64,000 bases of DNA, from NCBI RefSeq assembly GCF_014138265.1, contig NZ_JACGXL010000004.1:186001-250000 (forward strand), in the 5' to 3' direction. The translations under genes and the position numbers were made by a program. Source of the DNA: Dokdonella fugitiva (GTDB taxonomy: Bacteria; Pseudomonadota; Gammaproteobacteria; Xanthomonadales; Rhodanobacteraceae). This document shows positions 38,518 to 45,677 of the stretch, piece after piece (within the stretch, counting starts at the first letter, position 1; every line of letters starts with the position of its first letter). The notes under the pieces are model-generated. The model was not told the origin of the DNA. It was given only the letters and a program-made list of their open reading frames with translations, and did not search any database.

Positions 38518-39479
38518 TGATGGATATCCGTGTGTTGCGGGTTCGGTACCGCTTCGAAGGCGAACAGGTACGATGCGTCGGCATCGTCATGGACGAGCGT
38601 TGCTTCGGTGAACCAGCGCGCGTCGAACACGCCCGTGCGGGCCATCTCGGGCAGGTGCACCAGCCCCGTCTTCCGGGTGACCGAAAAACCCGAGACGGCG
38701 AGGACCTCCTCCAACTGGTCGGGCGTGTATTCGAGTTTGTGGTCCTCGTTGATGTAGGCGTCCGGCGAATGGATCTTCGTAATCGCGCGGTTGGGCGTGT
38801 CCATGACGAATCGCCCGCCCGGCAGGAGATGGGCACGGATCCACGCGAGCAGTTCGGGCAGCTTCTCCGGGAGGATGTGCTCGATCGCCTGGCCCATGAA
38901 GATGCACTGGTATCGGCGCGACTGCAGCGCCGGCACGTTCGCGACGCCCTCGGCGCTTCCGTGGAAATAGGTGACGCGCCCCCAATCGAAATCGAAGGGC
39001 TCGGTCTGATCGAACGTCGGCGTACCCCAGAACTGTCGTTCCGGCGGAAGGTCGAGAATGTCCAGCCGCGAGGGGCGGTGGGGATACCCGAGTTCGATCA
39101 GTGCACCCTCGCGTCGACCGGCGCTGCTCCCGCCGATATCGAGGATGGAATCGAAGGCATCGACTGAACGAATCCAGCGCTGGCGCGCCATGTGCAGGCG
39201 GCGGAAGATATCCGCGCCGCAGTTGGCGAGATACTCCTCGGAACCGAGCAGCGAATCGAGCACGCGTTGCGTGCTGAAGTTCCCACGCTCGATCTGGCGT
39301 CGCCAACCGTCGATGCCGGTCGCGTCCGCCGGACGCCGCAGGACGACCAGGTACGCGAGGCGCACGAACTCTTCGGGCCCGATATCCCCCGCGCCGGTGC
39401 GGGTGATGATGGCCGAACGGATCCTTCCCGCGACCTGCCGCAAGGCCTTCATCTTGCCGCCGCCCCAGCCGCTCCGCAT
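38514..39479 (-). CDS. DUF4214 - SAM methyltransferase fusion protein
   Basis: The protein of up to 321 residues starts with a DUF4214 module (about 30-85: EEFVRLAYLVVLRRPADATG, then FSTQRVLDSLLGSEEYL), a segment normally found in exported or surface-glycan enzymes. A methyltransferase domain follows: SILDIGGSSAGRREGALIE as motif I and IFMGQAIEHILPEKLPELL with a conserved post-motif. Starts at 39479 or 39452 (MKALRQ) are both possible. It lies between cbs and the cystathionine lyase gene, overlapping the latter, although nothing in it relates to sulfur amino acids. Confidence 0.88.
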   Translation of the reverse strand: MRSGWGGGKMKALRQVAGRIRSAIITRTGAGDIGPEEFVRLAYLVVLRRPADATGIDGWRRQIERGNFSTQRVLDSLLGSEEYLANCGADIFRRLHMARQRWIRSVDAFDSILDIGGSSAGRREGALIELGYPHRPSRLDILDLPPERQFWGTPTFDQTEPFDFDWGRVTYFHGSAEGVANVPALQSRRYQCIFMGQAIEHILPEKLPELLAWIRAHLLPGGRFVMDTPNRAITKIHSPDAYINEDHKLEYTPDQLEEVLAVSGFSVTRKTGLVHLPEMARTGVFDARWFTEATLVHDDADASYLFAFEAVPNPQHTDIHQ

Positions 39480-39495
39480 CCGCTGTGGTCCATGG

Positions 39496-40866
39496 CTATC
39501 CCGCCCTCCGTCTGAGGTAGTTCAACAGGTCGATGCGCGTGATCAGGCCGAGGAACTTCGCCCCGTCCATCACGATCGCGACGTGCCCGGCGTCGAATAC
39601 CGGCATCAACGCCTCGATCGGCGACTTCACGTCGAGCACCTGCAGTTTCTCGACCATCGCGGTCGAAACGGTGTCGCGGAACTTCTTCTCGTCCGCGTGC
39701 ACGTGCAGCAGCAGGTCCGACTCGTCGAGGATGCCGACGATGCGGTCGCCGTCCATGACCGGCAGCTGCGACACGTCGTACAGCTTCATGCGGTTGTACG
39801 CGGTCACCAGCAGCTCGTTCGGACCGACCACGACGGTATCGTGTTGCGCGTACGGACGCAGGATGAGGTCGCGCAGGTCGCCGGTCGGCTGGCGCTCGAG
39901 GAAGCCGTTGTCGAGCATCCAGTAGTCGTTGTACATCTTCGACAGGTACTTGTTGCCGGTGTCGCAGACGAGCGTGACGACGCGCTTCGGTTCCTTCTGC
40001 TCGCGACAATAGCGCAACGCGGCGGCGAGCAAGGTGCCGGTCGAGGAGCCGCCGAACACGCCCTCCTTCGCGAGCAGTTCGCGCGCGGCGAGGAAGCTCT
40101 CCTTGTCGCCGATCGCGTAAGCCTTCTTCACGCGCGAAAAATCGCTGATCGACGGCAGGAAGTCCTCGCCGATCCCCTCGACCATCCAGCTCGCCGACTT
40201 CGTCGACAGCGTTCCCTCGTTGATGTACTGCGCGAGAATCGAACCGACCGGGTCGGCAAGGATGAATTCGGTTCGCGGCGATACCTTCGCGAAATAGCGC
40301 GACAGGCCGGTCATCGTGCCGGACGAGCCGCAGCCGAACACGATCGCGTCGACTTTGCCGTCGAGCTGTTCGAAGATCTCGGGGCCGGTGCTGCGCTCGT
40401 GCGCGAGCGGGTTGTCGGGATTGCCGAACTGGTTGATGAAGTACGCACCCGGCGTCTCGCGCGCGATGCGCTCGGCGAGATCCTGGTAGTACTCGGGGTG
40501 CCCCTTGGCGACGTCGGAGCGCGTGAGCACGACTTCCGCGCCCATCGCCTTGAGATTGAAGATCTTCTCGCGGCTCATCTTGTCCGGCACGACGAGCACG
40601 AGGCGATAGCCTTTCGCCTGCGCGACGAGGGCAAGCCCAAGGCCGGTGTTGCCGGCGGTGCCTTCGACGAGCGTCGCACCCGGCTTGAGCTTGCCGGCCT
40701 TCTCGGCGCCTTCGATCATCGACAAGCCGATGCGGTCCTTGATCGAACCGCCCGGGTTCGCGCTCTCGAGCTTGAGGAAGAGTTCGCAGGCGCCGGTATC
40801 GAGGCGCTGCGCCTTGACCATCGGGGTGCGGCCGATCAGCTCGAGTACGCTCTGGTGGATCGTCAT
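39496..40866 (-). CDS. Cystathionine beta-synthase with C-terminal CBS-domain pair
   Basis: The 456-residue protein has the fold-type II PLP domain (LKLESANPGGSIKDRIGLSM with the Schiff-base lysine, GTAGNTGLGLALVA, GGSSTGTLLAAALRY) and two CBS domains from about residue 335 (VVVGPNELLVTAYNRM; FLGLITRIDLLNYL). This is the build of human-like cystathionine beta-synthase, which joins homocysteine and serine; the regulatory CBS pair may bind S-adenosylmethionine or other adenosyl ligands. No heme-binding N-terminal extension is present. It leads a three-gene minus-strand operon ending with the gamma-lyase gene. Confidence 0.94.
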   Translation of the reverse strand: MTIHQSVLELIGRTPMVKAQRLDTGACELFLKLESANPGGSIKDRIGLSMIEGAEKAGKLKPGATLVEGTAGNTGLGLALVAQAKGYRLVLVVPDKMSREKIFNLKAMGAEVVLTRSDVAKGHPEYYQDLAERIARETPGAYFINQFGNPDNPLAHERSTGPEIFEQLDGKVDAIVFGCGSSGTMTGLSRYFAKVSPRTEFILADPVGSILAQYINEGTLSTKSASWMVEGIGEDFLPSISDFSRVKKAYAIGDKESFLAARELLAKEGVFGGSSTGTLLAAALRYCREQKEPKRVVTLVCDTGNKYLSKMYNDYWMLDNGFLERQPTGDLRDLILRPYAQHDTVVVGPNELLVTAYNRMKLYDVSQLPVMDGDRIVGILDESDLLLHVHADEKKFRDTVSTAMVEKLQVLDVKSPIEALMPVFDAGHVAIVMDGAKFLGLITRIDLLNYLRRRAG

Positions 40867-40911
40867 GCGGGCTCCGCGTGAGGCGTCGCGGGCGCAGCCC
40901 GTCGACGGTCG

Positions 40912-40931
40912 TCACCTCCGGCCGGAGGTGA
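40912..40931. promoter_or_regulatory. 20-base perfect palindrome at the cbs transcription start region
   Basis: TCACCTCCGGCCGGAGGTGA begins seven bases downstream of a minus-strand TATCAT box, where transcription of cbs would start. The position suits a repressor operator; a small hairpin in the mRNA is the alternative. Confidence 0.45.
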
Positions 40932-40938
40932 TCGCGGA

Positions 40939-40944
40939 ATGATA
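40939..40944 (-). promoter_or_regulatory. -10 box of the cbs operon
   Basis: On the minus strand TATCAT stands about 72 bases before the cbs ATG. No clear -35 is visible. Confidence 0.45.
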
Positions 40945-41006
40945 CCCGAGGGCGGGGATGTCGCCGACGTCACCGCCTCTGCGGCGGCGTCGGCAACGGC
41001 ATCCGG

Positions 41007-41219
41007 TCAGTGCGCCGCGGCCCACATGGAGGTGAGCTTGTCCTTCGCGTGCAGCTTCTCTTTCTTCATGTTGTGCAGGGTGACGTCGTCCATCGGCAGG
41101 ACGCCCAGCTCCGCATCACGCACCTTGCTGTCCAGTTCCTTGTGGCGCTGGTACAGGCTGCGGAACTCGGCGTTGCTCTGCATCAGCGCTTCGACTTCTT
41201 TCTGGTTCTGCTCGAACAT
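41007..41219 (-). CDS. DUF465 (YdcH-like) small protein
   Basis: The 70-residue product matches the YdcH/DUF465 family: MFEQNQKEVEALMQSNAEFR, then YQRHKELDSKVRDAE and MKKEKLHAKDKL. These are short, charged, helical cytoplasmic proteins of unknown function. ATG 41219 has a strong AGGAGG eight bases upstream, which decides it over a longer frame. A 450-base structured non-coding stretch precedes it. Confidence 0.9.
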   Translation of the reverse strand: MFEQNQKEVEALMQSNAEFRSLYQRHKELDSKVRDAELGVLPMDDVTLHNMKKEKLHAKDKLTSMWAAAH

Positions 41220-41256
41220 CAGCCAACCTCCTCTAGTGCAAGGAACACGCACGCGG

Positions 41257-41280
41257 CGGCACGGCCTTTCGGCCGTGCCG
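41257..41280. other. Hairpin in the presumed 5' leader of the DUF465 gene
   Basis: CGGCACGGCC and GGCCGTGCCG close a TTTC loop on the plus strand (GAAA on the minus strand, a stable tetraloop form). It ends 38 bases before the start codon. Confidence 0.5.
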
Positions 41281-41562
41281 CTGCGGAGCGGGACGAGTTA
41301 CCGCGGGGTTGCGAAATGGCTCGGAAAGAGCCGCCGTTACCTTGGACGGTGCATCGAGGGCGGAGCGGATATCGTCGGGCCTTGCTGCGGACGCCACTGC
41401 CAGGAAACGTCCGTACGCACGACCCGCGCCTCGGAGAACCGAGGGAGTGCTTTCCTCTGTCGCGATCGCTGCTGTCATGGGCTCTGGCCCAAGTGGGGTC
41501 CAGGAAAAAACGGGCCACTTGGGAGCTAGACGCTACTCCGATGCCCCTGCCTTGGCAACCGG

Positions 41563-41582
41563 AAAAACGCGCGATCGCGCGT
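41563..41582 (-). terminator. Intrinsic terminator behind the 41677-42351 gene
   Basis: The minus strand has the 16-base palindrome ACGCGCGATCGCGCGT followed by a run of T (AAAAA on the plus strand at 41563-41567). It lies about 95 bases after the stop codon of the coiled-coil gene. Confidence 0.65.
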
Positions 41583-41676
41583 CCGCCAAGGCGCCGACGC
41601 GCTTGATAAATTTTTAACGCAAACAGCGAGTTGCGCCAAATCAACAGGATGCGACGGCAATATCGTCGCGCCGCTG

Positions 41677-42351
41677 TCAGTCCGACTTCGCGGGCGCCGA
41701 CGGCTTGGCTTTCGGCTTCGCCTTGGGCTTGTCCTTCGCCGGGTTTTCCGCCTTGGCCTTGTCGCCCGAGAGCGCCGCCTCGAGCTGCGCTTCCTTCTTC
41801 GCCAGTGCGGCCGCTTTCGCCTGCGCGGCAGCCATGCGCTTGGCCTGCTCCGCTTCGGCGCGCGCGGATTCCGCCGCCTGCGTCGCCTGCGCGCCTTCGG
41901 CACGCGCCGCTTCGGCGTCGCGCCGCGCGCTTTCCGCTTCCTCGGCGCGGATCTGCGCCTGCAGGCGCTGGCGCTCGAGTTCCGCGCGCGCCTGCTCCGC
42001 GTCGCGCCGGGCGATCGCCAGCTGGAGGCGATCGTTCTCGCGCTGCAGCGCCGTGCGCTGCTCGTCGAGCGACTCGGCCTCGGCGCTCGCGCGCGCGCTG
42101 TCGATGCGCCGCTCGGTCATGTAGATCCAATGCTCGCGCTCGCCGCGCCGCGCTTCCTTGAGGTGTGCGAGTGCGAGGCGGGCGCGATCCATCGCGACGG
42201 ACGCCCGCGTGCCGAGCACGGGGTCGGTCGCGAGCGTGTTGAAGCGGTCGAGCAGCCGCTGGTAGTCGTCGTCGCGCGCGGCGACGGCGTTCACGGCACC
42301 CAGTGCGAGTGCGAAGGCGATCGCGCAGCGGACGGGACGGACGAGGTTCAT
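41677..42351 (-). CDS. Exported coiled-coil protein with lysine-proline-rich tail
   Basis: The 224-residue protein has a signal peptide (AIAFALALGAVNAVAARDD), then a domain like DUF4398 (LDRFNTLATDPVLGTRASV, ARLALAHLKEARRGE), a long Ala/Glu/Arg coiled coil (about 75-190) and a tail of PKAKPKAKPSAPAK repeats. Similar proteins in this order continue into an OmpA-like domain; here it is lacking. Its ATG overlaps the upstream DUF4398 lipoprotein gene by four bases, so the pair probably acts together in the periplasm. Confidence 0.82.
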   Translation of the reverse strand: MNLVRPVRCAIAFALALGAVNAVAARDDDYQRLLDRFNTLATDPVLGTRASVAMDRARLALAHLKEARRGEREHWIYMTERRIDSARASAEAESLDEQRTALQRENDRLQLAIARRDAEQARAELERQRLQAQIRAEEAESARRDAEAARAEGAQATQAAESARAEAEQAKRMAAAQAKAAALAKKEAQLEAALSGDKAKAENPAKDKPKAKPKAKPSAPAKSD

Positions 42352-42743
42352 GGCTGCTCCTGCTGCAGGGCGGCGGGGTGGCTGTCGAGGTCGCCTTGCA
42401 GGCCCTCGTTCTCGCGCGTCAGGTGCTCGACGTCTCCGCGCGCCTTCGCGAGCTTGGCCTTGGCCAGGGCGAGCTCGCTGTCGGCGAGCGATTCGGCGGC
42501 GAACTGCGCGGCCGCATCGTAGTCCTCCTCGCGCTGGGCAGCCTGGGCCTGGTCGAAGTGCCGGCCGGCCGCGCGGTACTCGGCGGCCGCAAGCTGGGGC
42601 GCCTCCGCCTGCCGCGCGGTGGCGAGCGCACGCGAGGCCGCGTCCAGTTCGTCGAGCGGCGGCTTGGTCGGGCTGCACCCTGCAGCCAGCGCGGTCGCGA
42701 GAATCACGATCCACGCATGGATTTTTTCGCGTGCTGGTGTCAT
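42348..42743 (-). CDS. DUF4398 lipoprotein
   Basis: The 131-residue product has a lipoprotein signal (ILATALAAGC, lipidated Cys about residue 23) and the DUF4398 core PLDELDAASRALATARQAEA followed by helical repeats (AAEYRAAGRHFDQAQAA; ALAKAKLAKARGD). The family is found in outer-membrane-associated lipoproteins, often next to OmpA-type genes. ATG 42743 was chosen because it puts the lipobox at normal distance. It is divergent from the PilU-type gene at 42860. Confidence 0.85.
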   Translation of the reverse strand: MTPAREKIHAWIVILATALAAGCSPTKPPLDELDAASRALATARQAEAPQLAAAEYRAAGRHFDQAQAAQREEDYDAAAQFAAESLADSELALAKAKLAKARGDVEHLTRENEGLQGDLDSHPAALQQEQP

Positions 42744-42859
42744 AACTTCGCCGCTCGCCTGCAGAAGAGAGTGCGTATTTTGGGAAGGCGACGCCCGGTT
42801 TGGCAATGCTGGTCCGATGAACCGGCGAACGAGACGAACGAACGAGAGCGAGAACGGCG

Positions 42860-43963
42860 ATGGATATCGGCTATTTCCTGAAACTGATGACCGAGAAGGG
42901 TGCGTCGGACATGTTCCTGACCACCGGCGCTCCGGTGAACATCAAGGTCGAGGGCAAGCTCTATCCGCTCGGCAACACGGGCCTGCCGAACGGCATGGTC
43001 AAGAAGATCGCCTACTCTCTCATGGACGAGGGCCAGGTGCCGCAGTTCGAGAAGGCGCTCGAGCTCAACATGGCGATCGCGGTGAAGGACGCCGGCCGTT
43101 TTCGCGTCAACGTGTTCAAGCAGCGCGGCGAAGTCGGCATGGTGATCCGCGCGATCAAGAGCGAGATCCCGTCGATCGAGCAACTGCGCCTGCCGCAGCT
43201 GTTCAAGAGCATCATCATGGAGCCGCGCGGCCTGATCCTGCTGGTCGGCGCGACCGGTTCGGGCAAGTCGACCACGCTCGCCTCGATGATCGACCACCGC
43301 AACGCGAACACCTCGGGTCACATCCTCACGATCGAGGATCCGATCGAGTACCTGTACCGGCACAAGAAGTCGGTGGTGAACCAGCGCGAGGTCGGCCTCG
43401 ACACGCACAGCTTCCACGAAGCGCTGAAGAACGCGATGCGCGAGGCGCCCGACGTGATCCTCATTGGCGAGATCCGCGACGCGACGACGATGGAGGCGGC
43501 GATCACGTTCTCCGAAACCGGCCATCTCTGCCTCGCGACGCTGCACTCGAACAACGCCGACCAGACGATCGAGCGCATCCTGAACTTCTTCCCCGAATCG
43601 GCGCACAAGAACATCCTCATGAACGTCGCGCTGAACCTGCGCGCGGTGATCAGCCAGCGCCTCGTCATGGGCAAGGACGGCCACCGCCTGCCCGCGGTCG
43701 AAGTGCTGCTCAACACGCCGCACATCCGCGACCTGCTGCGCCGCGGCCAGGTGCACGAGGTCAAGGAGGCGATGGACCGCAGCCTGCAGGAAGGCATGCA
43801 GACCTTCGACCAGTCGCTGTACGCGCTCTACAAGGAAGGCAAGATCGAGCTCGAGGAAGCGCTCAACCACGCCGACTCGCGCGACGGCCTCGCGCTCAAG
43901 GTGCGCCTCGCCGAAGGCGGCGACGCGCCGATGGCCGAAAACTTCGACATGTCGAACTACTGA
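42860..43963 (+). CDS. Second PilT/PilU-type pilus ATPase
   Basis: The 367-residue ATPase starts MDIGYFLKLMTEKGASDMFL and has Walker A GATGSGKST, the Asp box IEDPIEYLYRHKK, the Walker B region DVILIGEIRDATTME and the His box TLHSNNADQTIERI. The ELNMAIAVKDAGRFRVNVF segment and the C-terminal ADSRDGLALKVRL mark it as a PilU-like paralogue, clearly distinct from the PilU at 7405. It probably powers or assists retraction of type IV pili, perhaps only together with PilT, which is not in the window. The gene is alone. Confidence 0.92.
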   Translation: MDIGYFLKLMTEKGASDMFLTTGAPVNIKVEGKLYPLGNTGLPNGMVKKIAYSLMDEGQVPQFEKALELNMAIAVKDAGRFRVNVFKQRGEVGMVIRAIKSEIPSIEQLRLPQLFKSIIMEPRGLILLVGATGSGKSTTLASMIDHRNANTSGHILTIEDPIEYLYRHKKSVVNQREVGLDTHSFHEALKNAMREAPDVILIGEIRDATTMEAAITFSETGHLCLATLHSNNADQTIERILNFFPESAHKNILMNVALNLRAVISQRLVMGKDGHRLPAVEVLLNTPHIRDLLRRGQVHEVKEAMDRSLQEGMQTFDQSLYALYKEGKIELEEALNHADSRDGLALKVRLAEGGDAPMAENFDMSNY

Positions 43964-43970
43964 CGCCACG

Positions 43971-43999
43971 GCGCCTTCTCCGCGCAGCGGGGAAGGCGC
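43971..43999 (+). terminator. Hairpin after the second PilU-type gene
   Basis: GCGCCTTC and GAAGGCGC pair around an inner CCGC/GCGG stem, eight bases after the stop codon. A T tract is missing. Confidence 0.45.
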
Positions 44000-44044
44000 A
44001 CGCGTACCGCTCCGGCGCAGACCGACGAGCGATCCGGCACGCCC

Positions 44045-44053
44045 TGCTAGACT
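44045..44053 (+). promoter_or_regulatory. Extended -10 promoter of the 44078 gene
   Basis: TGC-TAGACT is located 24 bases before the start codon, identical to the element at 4234-4242. Confidence 0.5.
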
Positions 44054-44077
44054 CGGCGGCGGAACACCGACCGCACC

Positions 44078-45673
44078 ATGCCCACGTCGCCACCCCTCCC
44101 GCCCCGCCTGCAGGGCCTGACGCCGCTCGCGGTGCAACAGGTCGTCGCGACCGCGAATGCGCTCGAGGCCGGCCGCGTCGACGAGGCGGAAGCGCAGGTC
44201 GGCGCGGCGATCGCCGCGTTCCCGCATCAGCCGGAGGTGTTGCGCCTGTGGGCGGGCATTCGCAGCCAGCGCGGCGACCACGAGGCGGCGATCCGTGCGA
44301 TCCGGCAGGCGGTCGCGCAACGCGCGGGGGACGCGCTGTACCACAACACGCTCGGCACCGTGCTCGCCGAGGCCGGCGACTACGACGGCGCGATCGCGGC
44401 CCTGCGACGCTGCTGCGAACTGCAGCCCGGCCTCGCGCTCGCGTGGTTCAATCTCGGCGTGCTGCTCACGCGCTGCGTGCGCCACGACGAAGCCGTCGTC
44501 GCGCTGCGGCGCGCGGTCGAGCTCGCGCCGTCGCACGTGCAGGCGCGCGCGCTGCTCGCGGACATGCTGCGCGTCGCGAACCAGCCCGCACAAGCCGCGG
44601 CGGAGTACCGGCGCATCCTCGCCGAGCGCCCGTGCACGGGCATCGCGTGGTGGGGGCTCGCCGACATCAGGACGACGCGCTTCGAAGCCGACGACATCGC
44701 GCGCATGCAGTCCGCGCTGCGTGATGCGCGAGCTGGCGACGACGACGTCGTCGCGACCGGATTCGCCCTCGCCAGGGCCTTCGACGAACGCGGCGACTAC
44801 GCTGCTTCGCTCGCCGCGCTGGAACAGGCGAATGCGGTCGCGCGGCGGCGCCGGCGCTGGGATGCGGCCGGCTTCGACGCGTTCATGGCGTCGATCCGCG
44901 ATGCCCATGCGGCGCCAGCGGCGAGGGTGCCCGGCGACCGCGCGTTCGGGCACGAGGCGATCTTCATCGTCAGCCTGCCGCGGTCCGGCTCGACCTTGAT
45001 CGAACAGATCCTCGCCTCGCACTCCGCGATCGAAGGCGCCGGCGAACTCGCCGACCTGCCGCTGCTGGTCGCTGAGGAGTCGCGCCGTCGGCAGCAGGCG
45101 TATCCGCAGTGGGTCGGTGCGATGCAGGCGGACGACTGGCGCCGGCTCGGCCAGCGCTATCTCGATCGCACGGCGCACTGGCGCCGGCGGCGCGCGCTGT
45201 TCACCGACAAGCTGCCGAACAACTGGTACTACATCGACGCGATCCGCCGCATGCTGCCCGGCGCGCGCATCGTCGCGGTGCGCCGCGATCCGCTCGAGAC
45301 GTGCTTCTCGTGCTATCGCCAATTCCTCTACAACAACGAATACACGCGCACGTTCGGCGATCTCGCCGCATTCTGGCGCGCGTTCGACCGCGCCGTGTGC
45401 GACGGCCTCGCGCGCCACCCCGCGCACGTGCACGAGAGCGTGTACGAGGATCTCGTCGCACGGCCGGAACAGCACATCCACTCCCTGCTCGACTTCCTCG
45501 GCTTGCCGTTCGAACAGGCCTGCCTCGAATTCCACCGCACCGAGCGCGACGTGCGCTCGCCGAGCGCGATGCAGGTGCGCGAGCCGCTGCGCCGCGACAC
45601 CGCGCGCGGCGCGCGCTACGGTGCGCTGCTCGATCCGCTGCGGCGGGAGCTCGCCGTGCTGTCGTCGACCTGA
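44078..45673 (+). CDS. TPR-repeat sulfotransferase family protein
   Basis: The 531-residue protein has tetratricopeptide repeats in about residues 15-250 (ALYHNTLGTVLAEAGDYDGA; ALAWFNLGVLLTRCVRHDEA) followed by a sulfotransferase domain (about 285-520) with the PAPS 5'-loop FIVSLPRSGSTLIEQIL and the 3'-motif VAVRRDPLETCFSCYRQ. TPR-sulfotransferases are widespread in Xanthomonadales and sphingomonads; their acceptors are unknown, proteins or glycans being possible. The gene is convergent with a paralogue and ends four bases from its stop. Confidence 0.9.
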   Translation: MPTSPPLPPRLQGLTPLAVQQVVATANALEAGRVDEAEAQVGAAIAAFPHQPEVLRLWAGIRSQRGDHEAAIRAIRQAVAQRAGDALYHNTLGTVLAEAGDYDGAIAALRRCCELQPGLALAWFNLGVLLTRCVRHDEAVVALRRAVELAPSHVQARALLADMLRVANQPAQAAAEYRRILAERPCTGIAWWGLADIRTTRFEADDIARMQSALRDARAGDDDVVATGFALARAFDERGDYAASLAALEQANAVARRRRRWDAAGFDAFMASIRDAHAAPAARVPGDRAFGHEAIFIVSLPRSGSTLIEQILASHSAIEGAGELADLPLLVAEESRRRQQAYPQWVGAMQADDWRRLGQRYLDRTAHWRRRRALFTDKLPNNWYYIDAIRRMLPGARIVAVRRDPLETCFSCYRQFLYNNEYTRTFGDLAAFWRAFDRAVCDGLARHPAHVHESVYEDLVARPEQHIHSLLDFLGLPFEQACLEFHRTERDVRSPSAMQVREPLRRDTARGARYGALLDPLRRELAVLSST

Positions 45674-45677
45674 CGCG

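Larger units (their letters stand above)
41220..41676 (-). other. Structured non-coding stretch upstream of the DUF465 gene
   Basis: No convincing gene is found in these 457 bases; the one 81-codon frame (41233-41478, minus) has poor GC bias at third positions compared with neighbours. Several stems occur in minus-strand order: a terminator at 41563-41582, a 9-base pair (41515-41523 with 41488-41496), CCTCGG-TTCT-CCGAGG, GGCTC-TTTCC-GAGCC and a hairpin at 41257-41280. The last four could form the leader of the DUF465 mRNA or an independent small RNA. Confidence 0.5.

Noticed and set aside
41233-41478. 81-codon minus-strand frame before the DUF465 gene
   Set aside because: Third codon positions lack the strong GC preference of real genes here and the region is dominated by hairpins.
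42744-45535. 931-codon minus-strand open frame
   Set aside because: Opposes the PilU-type and TPR-sulfotransferase genes, which have intact motifs.
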